A model generated the notes under the pieces. That model had not been told where the DNA came from. It saw only the letters and a list, made by a program, of their open reading frames with translations, and ran no database searches. Positions 48,401 to 56,162 of a DNA stretch of 64,000 nucleotides are shown piece after piece. Source of the stretch: Laccaria trichodermophora (Eukaryota > Basidiomycota > Agaricomycetes > Agaricales > Hydnangiaceae); contig JACTVC010000016.1 of assembly GCA_018417955.1 (NCBI GenBank), positions 248,001 to 312,000 on the forward strand. Direction: 5' to 3'. Each line of letters opens with the position of its first letter. Positions within the stretch are counted from its first letter, which is position 1. Made by a program: the position numbers and the translations under genes.

Positions 48401-49338
48401 GTTTTATTGCCACACACGCTGCCTTGAATCTGTCAGATTTAACAGCTCAGGCACATCCAGACATCATCCCAGCCCATACTACTGTCCGACCGTCCTCTCA
48501 GTATCAATTTGACGTGTTCTCCATCATCCTTTTCATTCTACTCATATCCTCCACACACAACCCATTATTTGATGTCCTACAGCACCTGGAAGTTGACAGT
48601 ATTCAGCTCCACAAACTTTCAGGACTGTCAAATTCTGAATCCACACAGCAATTAACTAGGACTGATACTGACAAATCACATCATGAATTGCTTTGGATTG
48701 AGACCAATATCAAGTCTCCAGAAGATGATCCATTGTCTCTCTTGCAAAATTTGATTCATTTTAACTCTGTGCAAGCCTACAGAAGTGTGCTGAACTGTCA
48801 CATCTTTCATTCACAAACACAATCTTTCCCAGATCCAACACTGTCAATAAATGCTGATCATTTTCTTCATCACCATCACTGCCACAAATCACTCAGTCCC
48901 AACTCTGTCTCAAATGCAGCTCCCTTGGATTGGCCCTACCCAATCTCAACATCTGATGCTTGTCTTGAAACCTACCGAACCATCCATGATAAATCAAGTA
49001 TAGACTCTGTAATTACTGGAGTACACAAATACAACTCATTCCATCATACAACATTGTGTTCTAATTCAATCAAACTCTCATGGACACCAGACAGGCTAGA
49101 TTTTGGCATTCAGAACAACCACAACTTGCATATTCCAAGGAGCTGTGAGAATGAGCATATCAATCAAACTTCTACAACTAAAGAGGCAGAGTTGATTTTC
49201 ATGTGGGATCAGAATCAATCAGCAAAGTTCACATTATACCAGTGGAAATGCAATCCCTACTGGCAGACATTGCATTCTTGTGGCACAAGCTTCTACAAAG
49301 ATGGTGATGGAAACTTGACATGGGATCACATCATGTGA
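42454..49338 (+). CDS. 2,294-residue retroelement ORF, Ser/Thr/Pro-rich, no recognised domain
   Basis: The frame is open from 42,322, but its first ATG is at 42,454 (MSNRYTPTTRAPGTPRVRTS). Residues 60-270 look globular (FEIYEAYSALTFGHEAFSGQ; ILAAWFRWDVECILHYLSYC). Then comes a very long Ser/Thr/Pro/His-rich region made of diverged cassettes: (E)RTSWDSRKT twice, DRT(C/Y)D(V/L)PQES twice, EEAHLSRL-like and SN(T/P)C-like lines several times. A second globular region lies at about residues 1,600-1,950 (INTFPFRVCKFVLPHTSG; ITYLDVTCYVEPPHWTSIKL). The last 270 residues come from CpG-poor DNA. No RT YxDD, no zinc knuckle and no integrase motif are visible. The N-terminal part could act like a Gag, but this is a guess. 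A 46-nt intron-like interval (42,419-42,464, with TACTAAC) could alter the N-terminus. Confidence 0.7.
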   Translation: MSNRYTPTTRAPGTPRVRTSPTKSDPSTLPNSNLHHPSYPFRGTSNYRHPSYGRHPSYGKVTSCHVDFPASHPLRSENFEIYEAYSALTFGHEAFSGQRKALPHPELKDFEWLPQELVDTGWFRRELLLLDEALTEVSSFQRDQHSPILYLVNRDLLDDLRDLLEHQFLVMEHAGALPKDSELSIWSLPDWGRDIDTAESPWLTAKEFGILAAWFRWDVECILHYLSYCFVRSIECSRSVRIRAKNEKWFHTSDLQPPPHPPKSISTSTLNAARPLPAQSAHSEDVEFSRTPRTTTSRSRDLAAGSAVDTHTQNTHRLSHTHSPPPHLLQATNQFISDLENSPVTRISESAPVAPITSRSTSSQPTRAPPRVGSLGLLKLERTSWDSRKTATSKAEKEAPSTDAHSHAITQHEREPSIHHVLVKHPLARASSLNALGHPGHPKSPPDHIPMTISRFPSFKMVSKARPISTEVLERFLSNATLVSITDPSVSCDETHQFTSLNCTDPHAAPRACTSPTRSHSVSIDQTRLCDPSYLQQRERAMDHRCVNLEARDIGHEEIVEEAGKKNRHVLREDQSDTTTSRTVVIDGSPSNSAVSTPHPPSRSPHPQTSSQPIRSNSLVVHLPNTSTPLPSFWNVLDCTTTSETAEKLSCRGTSVRDANLSPTREKAHSSRLHTIAGPPHSVVPLGCQSDPVARDRTCDVPQESSESTMDTGCVASNALSHHQGALEGTGKHCHQHDACTEPSNTCHPSLVGIQVRQCSDLTNCSPQDLVTPLAESTSSQLANSNSERTSWDSRKTSTFNVDEQVLVGDTHSHAPDYREVFTPRHGITKPRPSNPPRHRIVTTTPSSSPMVRLLSTNAPSPPSKRVSNYVGPSDTLQQVSGSGNSARNASAFLMLEESHPPRTLTVKNLSQDLCVGRPTPATNATRPSDPIPSDRTYDLPQESLDPLRESCHVEVNSMDDDHQEISGNGVWNRRVWRKETLDTTVTSCATERNSISLGSSKHTPHVLVDKSNRPISSSHDLREFSASEISVRVADTLSLRRNDETSPATEHVSLRNFSLSCEEAHLSRLATVLNPLESITRSTTLPLTYSSSTVSRTDRTGVPLIGSSAYKHGQVDSGCTGSEVITEDQKGITQAFGMRRQHSSHEGTSNPCLRGPVSIHDVDFSCATPNLNPYRGLAHFANAEGTSAQVSVDRPDSRALPLQHPPTQGETGDAVNYKGDRFRSSRRHKTKSEDAGKPLNQCVLSEETSNTCRSDSPVTVYTAPSSELSPWTRQNVVFAPMAIEISNPCHSDTWSEERTSIDIPPHATRPRQRSQWLPMATTPDSPFSNDSGGWIPLKVSINEENSSLVCEEVHESSLCFTVSYPSESINGSESILSMCPSDATSSERRNFADQSDPCNLLLLPRNSEPKHLATSECAGSTATDANRTEFSDDTGQLNKLLLRQDTDDAISCRTDLMDTLPSTSSIPSPSDSSNARAISQWKRSDSLDKESLPMEQCVSSADYSLASRSFHSSLSCAVPNTLTAVSNSSTVLSVAANQLDPSGVPPRPHIGQFNPNSTSKSTSTDSQKSHDEAHRLEADDAVVQRSPPSPNGNLRRLPFKTIQASISTENYETTASINTFPFRVCKFVLPHTSGTERNTYLFNSLTDPPRAANNILDAVKNAKRAITYLDVTCYVEPPHWTSIKLFADCLASAQQSSASPPAYTIYLDEDLKRVDSGGEIPYILRIHDNLNGNSILQQLEAPVVQIYISDTHTGLSQIICNQPTIGTMCHDLISSDDCDFANTLHQSVSNCEYEDSRMPSSIISGESHERNDHRSNGAASNSVAVIKVRYIIPPRSTSHPHLKIIINHIVTRLFTRPRCSPISVNHLDMHNPSRQQSSTWEFAVEEMMEGTEFIPLQTTKDFPVQKLENSGMYPTHSLCKEMSDAHDMASPVVLNDWSHIDKTSVVPPSVQYSVTSHAMSKDTGMHRRCALNREVSNVYSSSFIATHAALNLSDLTAQAHPDIIPAHTTVRPSSQYQFDVFSIILFILLISSTHNPLFDVLQHLEVDSIQLHKLSGLSNSESTQQLTRTDTDKSHHELLWIETNIKSPEDDPLSLLQNLIHFNSVQAYRSVLNCHIFHSQTQSFPDPTLSINADHFLHHHHCHKSLSPNSVSNAAPLDWPYPISTSDACLETYRTIHDKSSIDSVITGVHKYNSFHHTTLCSNSIKLSWTPDRLDFGIQNNHNLHIPRSCENEHINQTSTTKEAELIFMWDQNQSAKFTLYQWKCNPYWQTLHSCGTSFYKDGDGNLTWDHIM

Positions 49339-49360
49339 CTGAGAGGGTGCATCAAAAGCA

Positions 49361-49375
49361 GAGGACAGGGGGGGA
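49361..49375 (+). other. polypurine tract
   Basis: GAGGACAGGGGGGGA ends two bases before the 3' LTR. It is the expected plus-strand primer site for reverse transcription. Confidence 0.8.
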
Positions 49376-49377
49376 TA

Positions 49378-49996
49378 TGTTATGGTACTGCTCATGCCAT
49401 GACAATTGTATTAACATAGAGCATGTGCCCTCTGCTTCTGATACTTAGAAGTTAGTCTTGACTTGGTATTGACTTGAATGAGTGGAATGTTTGGCAAGCA
49501 AGGTGCAACCAAACAACTTGGATCTGACTCATGTTGGACTCATGTACAAGTCATACTGACTCATTGGCATTGGAACATTGTAGAATAGTGTAGAATATCC
49601 CATGTATATAAATACTGCCTCTTTGAATGCAAGAGAGGCATCTCTTAACTTTTACCCCACTTTACTCTCACATTTGAGAACTGCTGTAAGCACAAGCAGT
49701 ACTTGTAGGACAAGGTAAGGCTTAGTGCTACCAAGTCTGAAGCTGTCCTAAGATTGTTACGCTTTGCGCTAACATCACATTTGATTAAAGATTCGCTCTA
49801 ATCATTTGGCAGTCTGGTACTCAAGTTCCTTACTTGGTTTCAAAGTCTCCTTTAACTTCAAAGATACTTACAGAACCCCACGGTCCTGCTTGTCTCTTCT
49901 TTGGTAACCCAGGTAGTTATTCATTTGTATTCAATCTCTACTGACTACTTGTATACTCATAGGAGTACACCAAAGATTACGAGCCGTATCGTAACA
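49378..49996 (+). repeat. 3' LTR
   Basis: 619 bp, same as the 5' LTR except for one substitution, and followed by the GCTCT duplication at 49,997-50,001. Confidence 0.95.
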
Positions 49997-50880
49997 GCTC
50001 TTGGGAGGGTGGTCACATGACAAACTTCCCAAAATGGTCAGAAAAAGAAAGTTGTAGCCCTGCAATGTAGCTTTCTGAATCCATTTGAATCATGTTCAAA
50101 AGTGTTCCCATTGTGGAGATATGAGGTGCATGATTTTCAAAAGCACTGTATTTGTTTTTTCTTTTACATTTTTCTCCATGAAAACAACACCAAACAACAT
50201 GATTTCAACACCTTTAGAAAGCTAAGAGAAGGGGCTACAAATATTGTATCATGGGAAAATTCACCCAAAAAGGTAGGTGCATACCCTAAAAGATAACCTT
50301 TTGTAGTCTTGAAAAGTGGACACTGAAAACTTTTCTAATGAAAAAGTGCACACTACAACCTTTTGTAGTTTCAAAAAGCAGACACTACAATCTTTTGTAG
50401 TCTCAAATAGCAGACAATACAAACTTTTCTAATGAAAAAGCGTTGTAATGACAAAAAGCAGACACTACAAACTTTGTAGCCAAGACAACCTTTTTTGACC
50501 CTAACCCTAGCTTTTGTGGTCTAAGTCTGACCTTTTTGTAGTTTATCAGTAAACTTGGTAGTCTATATCTGAGGGCATGCACCTTTCTTTTTTGGTCAAT
50601 TTTCCCATGATACAATAATTGTAGCCCTTTCTTTTAGCTTTCTAAATATACTAAAATCATGTTATTTGGTTTTGTTTTCATGGAGAAAAACACAAAAAAA
50701 AAAAAAAAAAAGTGACACTTTTGAAATTCCTTTACCTCATATCTCCACAACAGGAGCACTTCAGAACATAATTCAAACAGATCTGGGAAGCTACAGTGTA
50801 GGGCTACAACTTTCGTTTTGACCATGTTTGGTAATTGGTCATGTGACCATCATCCCAACAACCCATTACATGGACCCTGA

Positions 50881-51260
50881 TAGGTCAAATCATTCTTGTC
50901 TTGGTTTTCTTCACTTTTTAGTCAAACCAGGTGATATTTCCCTTTGGGATGGACCCTGAAGGCAGTGCCTGATGTTCTGTACACCATTCATATGTTTTTT
51001 CCAATTTTTTCACCATTCTCTGGCTATTTTTGGATATATTACCATATTTGGAAATGTGCCCTGGACCCTGAAAACAACCCCAATGTCATCACCAACAGTG
51101 AGTACCACCCTGCCATTTTTTTCTGATTTTCTGGCTATTTCCTAGCTATTCTTGGCTATATTACCATATTTGGCTTACATGTAAATTTCATGTGGTTGTT
51201 ATTTTGAATAGACATGTTTTAACATATGGATGTTGTAAGCAAATCTCTGTATGGTATGGT
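50881..51260. repeat. foldback-family flank and arm fragments
   Basis: 50,881-50,990 is the reverse complement of about 63,155-63,264. 50,975-51,175 carries units of the 115-bp arm repeat seen at 29,770-30,060 (GGAAATGTGCCCTGGACCCT, TGGATATATTACCATATTTG). No gene. Confidence 0.65.
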
Positions 51261-51359
51261 ATGATTCCACTTCAGTCACCCATTTTTGGGTACCTATGAG
51301 GTTATCCAATTCTTTGAATTAGGGAACCTTAGTGGTACCCCATTCCAGAGTGGTATGAC

Positions 51360-51530
51360 CCTCATACCAATTCCATCATACCATGGTATGGATGCCACAT
51401 ACCATTCCACCTCATACCATACCATACCATTCCATACCATTCCATTCCATACCATTCCATACCATACCATACCATTCCATTCCATACCATACCATTCCAT
51501 ACCATACCATACCATACCATACCATCATTC
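51360..51530. repeat. CCATA/CCATTC short tandem repeat
   Basis: About 170 bp of alternating CATACCATTC and ATACCATACC lines. Low-complexity open frames on both strands are artefacts. Confidence 0.9.
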
Positions 51531-51620
51531 CATAGCTGTCACAGGGTGTCTGGGGTCCTTTTTACAAAATATGAAAATTATTTCTCCAGGCTGCAATACT
51601 GATCCATTGGGCTCCATTTT

Positions 51621-54348
51621 CAGTACTTTACAGTGCCCCACCCATTCCTGCAGGAATCTGCAGGAATCCTCAGGAATGGGACTGGAATCCACAGGTATCC
51701 TCAGGAATGGGACCAGAATCCACAGGTATCCTCAGGAATGGGACCAGAATCTGCAGGAATCCACAGGAATGGGACCAGAATCCATAGGAATGGGGCCAGA
51801 ATACAACAGATACAACACCTTTTCTTTGTGCTAGATACATTCACACTAATATACACTTCTTCACACTGACTTAAAAGGAAATCAACACTTTCTTATAAAA
51901 TTTATATATTAAAACTCAAATATACATCTAATTTACTATTTTCTAAGTTAAATGAAGGGGCAGGAAGGAAAGGAGGGAGAGGAAGGAAGGAAGGAAGGAA
52001 GGAAGGGAGGGAGAGGAAGGAAGGAAGGGAGGAAGGAAGGGAGGGAGGAAGGAAGGGAGGGAGGAAGGAAGGGGGGAGGAAGGAAGGGGGGAGGAGGAGG
52101 GAGGGAGGGAGGGAGGGGGGAAGGGGGGAGGAAGGAGGGAGGAAGGAAGGAAGGGGGGAGGAAGGGGGGAGGAAGGGGGGAGGAAGGGGGAGGAAGGGGG
52201 GAGGAAGGGGGGAGGAAGGGAGGGACAGAGAGTGGTGTGGGGGTGTGATCAATGTGATCAGCATAGGAAAGGGGGAGGAAGGAAGGGACAGGCAATGGTG
52301 TGGGGCAGGCCCTGGGGAGGGGATGGAGGGGGAGAGAGTGGTGGGGACTAATAAAGGGGAAGGGGGTAATGCTGGGCCTTGTCGTCCATCGTCGTCGTCA
52401 TCCTGGGTCATTGCGTGGTCATTGTCATGCTGTTGTCGTCACGTTGTCATCATCGCGTTGTTGTTGTCATGTGGTTGTTGACGCATTGTCATTGTCATGT
52501 TGTCATCGTCACATTGTCGTCGTTTTGTGACATGGTGTTGCGGCGTGTGTGGTTGTCATGGGCACTCGTGGATGGTGGTCGGTTCGTCGCGTTGTCGTTG
52601 TTGTGATGTGGCGTTGCGGCATTTGCGTGGTCATTGTGGTGGGCACTTGTTGATGGTGGTGGGTGCCGTCTGGATGGTGGTGGGTGCTCGTGGATGGTGG
52701 TGGTGTTGTCGTTGTCGTCCATTTGGCTGCCATGTCACTCTCAGTAAATAGCGAAGTCGGACATTAGTCACGCAAAAGTCACCAATTGGAGGGTGTTTGA
52801 CTAAATGTCGTTTTTTTTAAGCATTTCTGACTATGCTCGTAATACAATAGTCATACATTAGTCTTAGTCTGCAAATCATATATTACACCACAGTCATGTA
52901 CTAGTCATATAATAGTCATATCTCTGTCATTGATGCTTGAGCTCAATTTGGATCAGAAAATAGGCTGAAAAATATTATATTTGACTACTTTGGAGAATAC
53001 ATGTAGTGGGCCTAGAGCCTAGGTATAATATGAAGACGGTGGAGTCACTAAGTGTATCCTATAACCCTAGTAGTATTTACTCTATTGCCAGTCTACCTGA
53101 CACACAGGCAGAGAGCGTTTGTCGAGGGATGAGACTGTCTATCAAAGCAGGGGGGAGGCCGTTTGTCGAGGGGACAGTTTGTCAAGAGGGGAGACCATTC
53201 ATCGAGGGAGGGATGAGGCAAGGAGGCCATCCATCAAGAGAAGGAGGAGGCCGTTCATCGAAGGGAGGGGGGGAAGCCATTCGTCAAGGGTAGGGAGCCC
53301 ATCGGCAAGGGAAGAACAAGGCTGTTTGTCGAGGGAGGGAGGACGCAAGGAGGAGCCGTTTACCAAGAAAGGGAGAACGTTGGCAAGAGAGGGAGGAGGC
53401 CGTTTACCTAGAGAGGGAGAATACTGGCCTTTTGTCAAGAGAGGGAGGAGGCTGGTCATTCATTGAGAGGGAGGACACAGGCTGTTTGTCGAGATAGGAA
53501 GGACACCATTCATTCATCGAGAGACAGAGGAGGCCGTTCATTCTTTGAGAGAGGCAGGAGGCTGTTCGTCAAGGGAAAGAGGAGATTGTTCGTCAAGGGC
53601 CATTCATTGAGAAAGAAGGCAAGTTGGACTGGTGGGAGGGAAGAACAATGAATTTCCGCGTTGGGAAATTTAAAATTCAACATGATTACATGATGTTGGA
53701 GTTTCAATGGACTTCAACAATCTTGAAGTTCATTCGAGGTGAGCATATTGAACCATCTCGAAAAATTCTTGGCATAGACATGTATATAAAAGATATGACA
53801 ATGTTGATACTAACCTATGACTAAAATTACCTCCCATTTGATGCCAAGGGAAGGCTGACCTGAAAATTACAGATGTGTGACACACATCTGACTGACCTCT
53901 GACTTCGTGTGATTTTTCTTGACTTCGCTTTTTACTGAGTGTCACTGGCAGTAGTCGTTGCTGTTCATGCCGCATTGTCCGCCTAGCGTGTTCGCATCGT
54001 CATGGCCGTTGTTCGGTGGTGTGGCGTTGTCATGGTTGTCGCCGTTGTCAACATGGTTGGTGGGAGGGAATGGACGTGGCGGGGAAGAGTATGGTTGGTG
54101 GTGGGAGGAAAGGAAAGGGTGTTGTGTTTGTTTGGTAAGGTTGCATTTATTTGGTAACAAAGGCAAAATAAACAAACAACTAACCGGATTCCGTTGCATT
54201 CCGTTCCTGCCATTCCTGCAGAACATTCTGGTGTCAATTCCGGAATGCCCAAATTCTGCCAGAATGGTAAGGCACTGGAATGATGAAAATAGCAGGCCTC
54301 CCTGCTAAATTTCATTCCTCCAGAATCCACCAGAATCTGCAGGAATTA
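51621..54348. mobile_element. composite non-autonomous element (copy 5), split by a 1.2-kb insertion
   Basis: It starts CAGTACTTTACAGTGCCCC like the element at 31.3 kb, followed by CAGGAATGGGACCAGAATCC tandem lines, a 400-bp purine tract (51,955-52,350), GT/GTCG-rich lines, then (after the insertion 52,740-53,939) the same right part as 32,230-32,590, including ACCGGATTCCGTTGCATTCC. The right end stops at GCAGGAATTAG (54,348) without the expected G-run, so it is truncated. Confidence 0.6.
52740..53939. mobile_element. 1,200-bp non-autonomous DNA transposon with a 7-bp target duplication
   Basis: Ends CTCAGTAAATAGCGAAGTC and, inverted, CTCAGTAAAAAGCGAAGTC. The target TGTCACT is present on both sides (52,733-52,739 and 53,940-53,946). 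The unoccupied target is seen in the related repeat at about 32,225-32,250. Inside, 53,100-53,630 is a degenerate repeat built on GAGGGAGGAGGCCGTT(C/T)(A/G)TC. No transposase frame. A 7-bp duplication does not settle the superfamily. Confidence 0.8.
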
Positions 54349-54600
54349 GTGTTGCCGCAGCTCGGCTAGCTGCAAGCCAGCTTGCTGAACCGGCAGCTTT
54401 TGCTGGTTCTGGTTTGTGGATCGCTCGAGAGCTGATCAAATCCAGTTAGGCTTGGCTTAGTTGGTGGCTTTGAACCAGTTATAGCTGGTAAATGTTGTGG
54501 CAATTGATGACTTGTGCATTAAGTAGAATGAAGGTAAATGTGTAATAGAATTCGATAAAAATGTACATTGTGATGGTAGGTATGTTGAATGAAGAATCTC
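54349..54600. other. junction segment, CpG content returns
   Basis: A Ser/Gly-like GCAGCTCGGCTAGCTGCAAG stretch with several short inverted repeats begins exactly where the composite element is truncated. It may be the end of another element. No gene. Confidence 0.35.
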
Positions 54601-54602
54601 TA

Positions 54603-54839
54603 TCAATCCTCGTCATCCTGTCCAACAATGTGAATTACCTCATCAATATCTATACCACCCTCCGTAATTTCTGAAGTTAGCTTCCCTAACAAATCCGCTG
54701 CATCTTCGTTGTCATCTGCGTAGTACTCGAGTTCGTCTTCTGTGACAGCCCATCCCTCCATAAAGTTTAGCTGTTGCTGCTTAAGTGAAAATTTTAACAT
54801 TTGAAGCGCCTCCATTTGTGACATACCATGGACATCCAC
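54603..54839 (-). CDS. small acidic protein or terminal exon, unrecognised
   Basis: A minus-strand frame of 78 codons starts GTG-adjacent (first in-frame ATG at GMSQMEA, about 54,825) and reads QMEALQMLKFSLKQQQLNFM, then GWAVTEDELEYYADDNEDAA and an Asp/Glu-rich end, terminating at 54,603. Composition is convincingly protein-like. An upstream frame (about 54,890-54,840, MQVESAVYSAMDEGVE) ends at a TGA immediately before it and could be a separate exon or the broken upstream part. Family not recognised. Confidence 0.4.
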   Translation of the reverse strand: MDVHGMSQMEALQMLKFSLKQQQLNFMEGWAVTEDELEYYADDNEDAADLLGKLTSEITEGGIDIDEVIHIVGQDDED

Positions 54840-54999
54840 TCACTCCACTCCTTCATCCATCGCAGAGTACACAGCACTTTCCACTTGCATCTTATTTCGA
54901 AACCTTATTTTCTTAGTCATTAGTTCACACATTGTATCTAGTTCACACATCACATCAGAAAATACAATAACTCTTCTTCACCACATCTACCTATCCTTC

Positions 55000-55926
55000 A
55001 GGATATGAGCTACTGTACTAACAGTCCTCTAAACCCTGTACTAGGTGATCTGCGTGGTTCAGAGTAATCAGTTCCCTCTGAAAGGTTGACTTGACGAGGG
55101 TCAAACAGGTATCAAGTACACGGTTGACGTAGACATCAATACGTGTTTACGACCGACCGTTCCGAGATAGAACTCGACTCAGCCACGGGTCTTCACACCT
55201 CAGATCGTCAGACTTTCGGGATAAACGACATTAGATGCAGTTGAACCCTCACAAAGGTGGACACTGTGGGATACGTCGACCAAACTGGCGAGTAACAATT
55301 CCCTTAACTACTTTTCTTCACTAAGAAACAATTCTTCTACAATTTCTACACCCCCTTCAACACCCGAGCCCCAACCCAACACGTTTACCCCTGAAGAACC
55401 CGAAGGATTTTACTCTTTTCTGGATTCGAACATGTTCAGCAAACAATCCCGGATCTCCTCCCAATCTTCTGCATCATCAGCGATGTCCCTCACATGTCGA
55501 CTTAATATTGCTGATGGAAGTAAACTGCCTCCTGGTCTCAACAAGCCTATTTCTCAAACCGTTTCCGTTCCTACGGTAGCTACTAGTCCCATCACAGCCG
55601 AGGGCTCATTGACTACGCCAAAAGAAAGCTCAATGAAAGTATTGAGCAAAGCGGAAGGAAAGAAGAAAGATTGGACTGCTTCCCAGCAGAGGGACGAATC
55701 AGCAAGACCCCCCGTGTTCATTGCTCCCCCTCCCAATTCCCTTCAATTCCATTCATCAAACAAGCAACACGCTGCCAACGTAAACACCAATACAGTGTTC
55801 GAGATAGACATCACAACCATCTCAGGGGAGGCGGAGCATCAGGAAAAACCTCATTTGCTGATCTGTGTTCATAAGCTAGAATGTGCCAGAATATGCAAAA
55901 AATCTGTCAATGTAAGTTGTGAGTAA
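55000..55926 (+). mobile_element. probable 5' fragment of an LTR retroelement with a Ser-rich ORF
   Basis: At 55,253 the line AGGTGGACACTGTGGGATAC resembles the primer-binding region of the complete LTR element (TGGTGGACACACTGGGAAAC). A frame follows without a stop from about 55,330 and has an ATG at 55,432 (MFSKQSRISSQSSASSAMSL). It is Ser/Thr/Pro/Lys-rich and ends at 55,926. This could be a Gag-like N-terminal part. No matching second LTR is seen, so it is at best a fragment. Alternatively it is a host gene. Confidence 0.4.
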
Positions 55927-56162
55927 GTTGCATAAGGTCAATCAGCCGAATAAGGTAAGTGTCCAAAATATTGGCACTTACTCTTCACTAATCATGACTG
56001 ATTCGTACTTCTCAAGTGTGGATCTGCTCAGAGAAAGTGGCCAATATGAGAAAATAAATCTCAGATATCACACAGAATTTTGTCGTCAATCAAAAGAGGT
56101 ACATATCTATATTGCTGCACGATATTCCAATATCATAGATACTAGTCCGAATACCATAGATA
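55927..56162. other. short intergenic interval between convergent coding regions
   Basis: No supported coding region. It contains a small direct repeat with ATAGATACTAGTCC next to the 3' end of the DUF6532-type gene. Confidence 0.5.

Larger units (their letters stand above)
41678..49996 (+). mobile_element. complete young LTR retrotransposon with a giant non-pol ORF
   Basis: The element is 8,319 bp with two 619-bp LTRs (TGTTATGG...TCGTAACA) that differ at one position I can find (41,821 A versus 49,521 G). It has a GCTCT target duplication, a tRNA-type primer binding site directly after the 5' LTR and a purine tract directly before the 3' LTR. Orientation is plus. The only long internal frame is a 2,294-codon ORF without visible protease, reverse transcriptase, RNase H or integrase motifs, so the element is probably non-autonomous and mobilised in trans. 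Confidence 0.92.
41655..50880. mobile_element. foldback-type element, split by an LTR retrotransposon
   Basis: The left end TCAGGGTCCATCTAATGGG (41,655) mirrors the right end CCCATTACATGGACCCTGA (to 50,880). Between them, once the LTR element 41,678-49,996 and one target copy are removed, only about 0.9 kb remains. Arms of about 290 bp (50,002-50,290 and 50,565-50,880) pair with each other, and the middle consists of GTAGTCT/AAAAGCAGACACTACAA tandem lines. A related element at 59,217-62,237 has the same termini and arms. No transposase is encoded. Confidence 0.75.
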
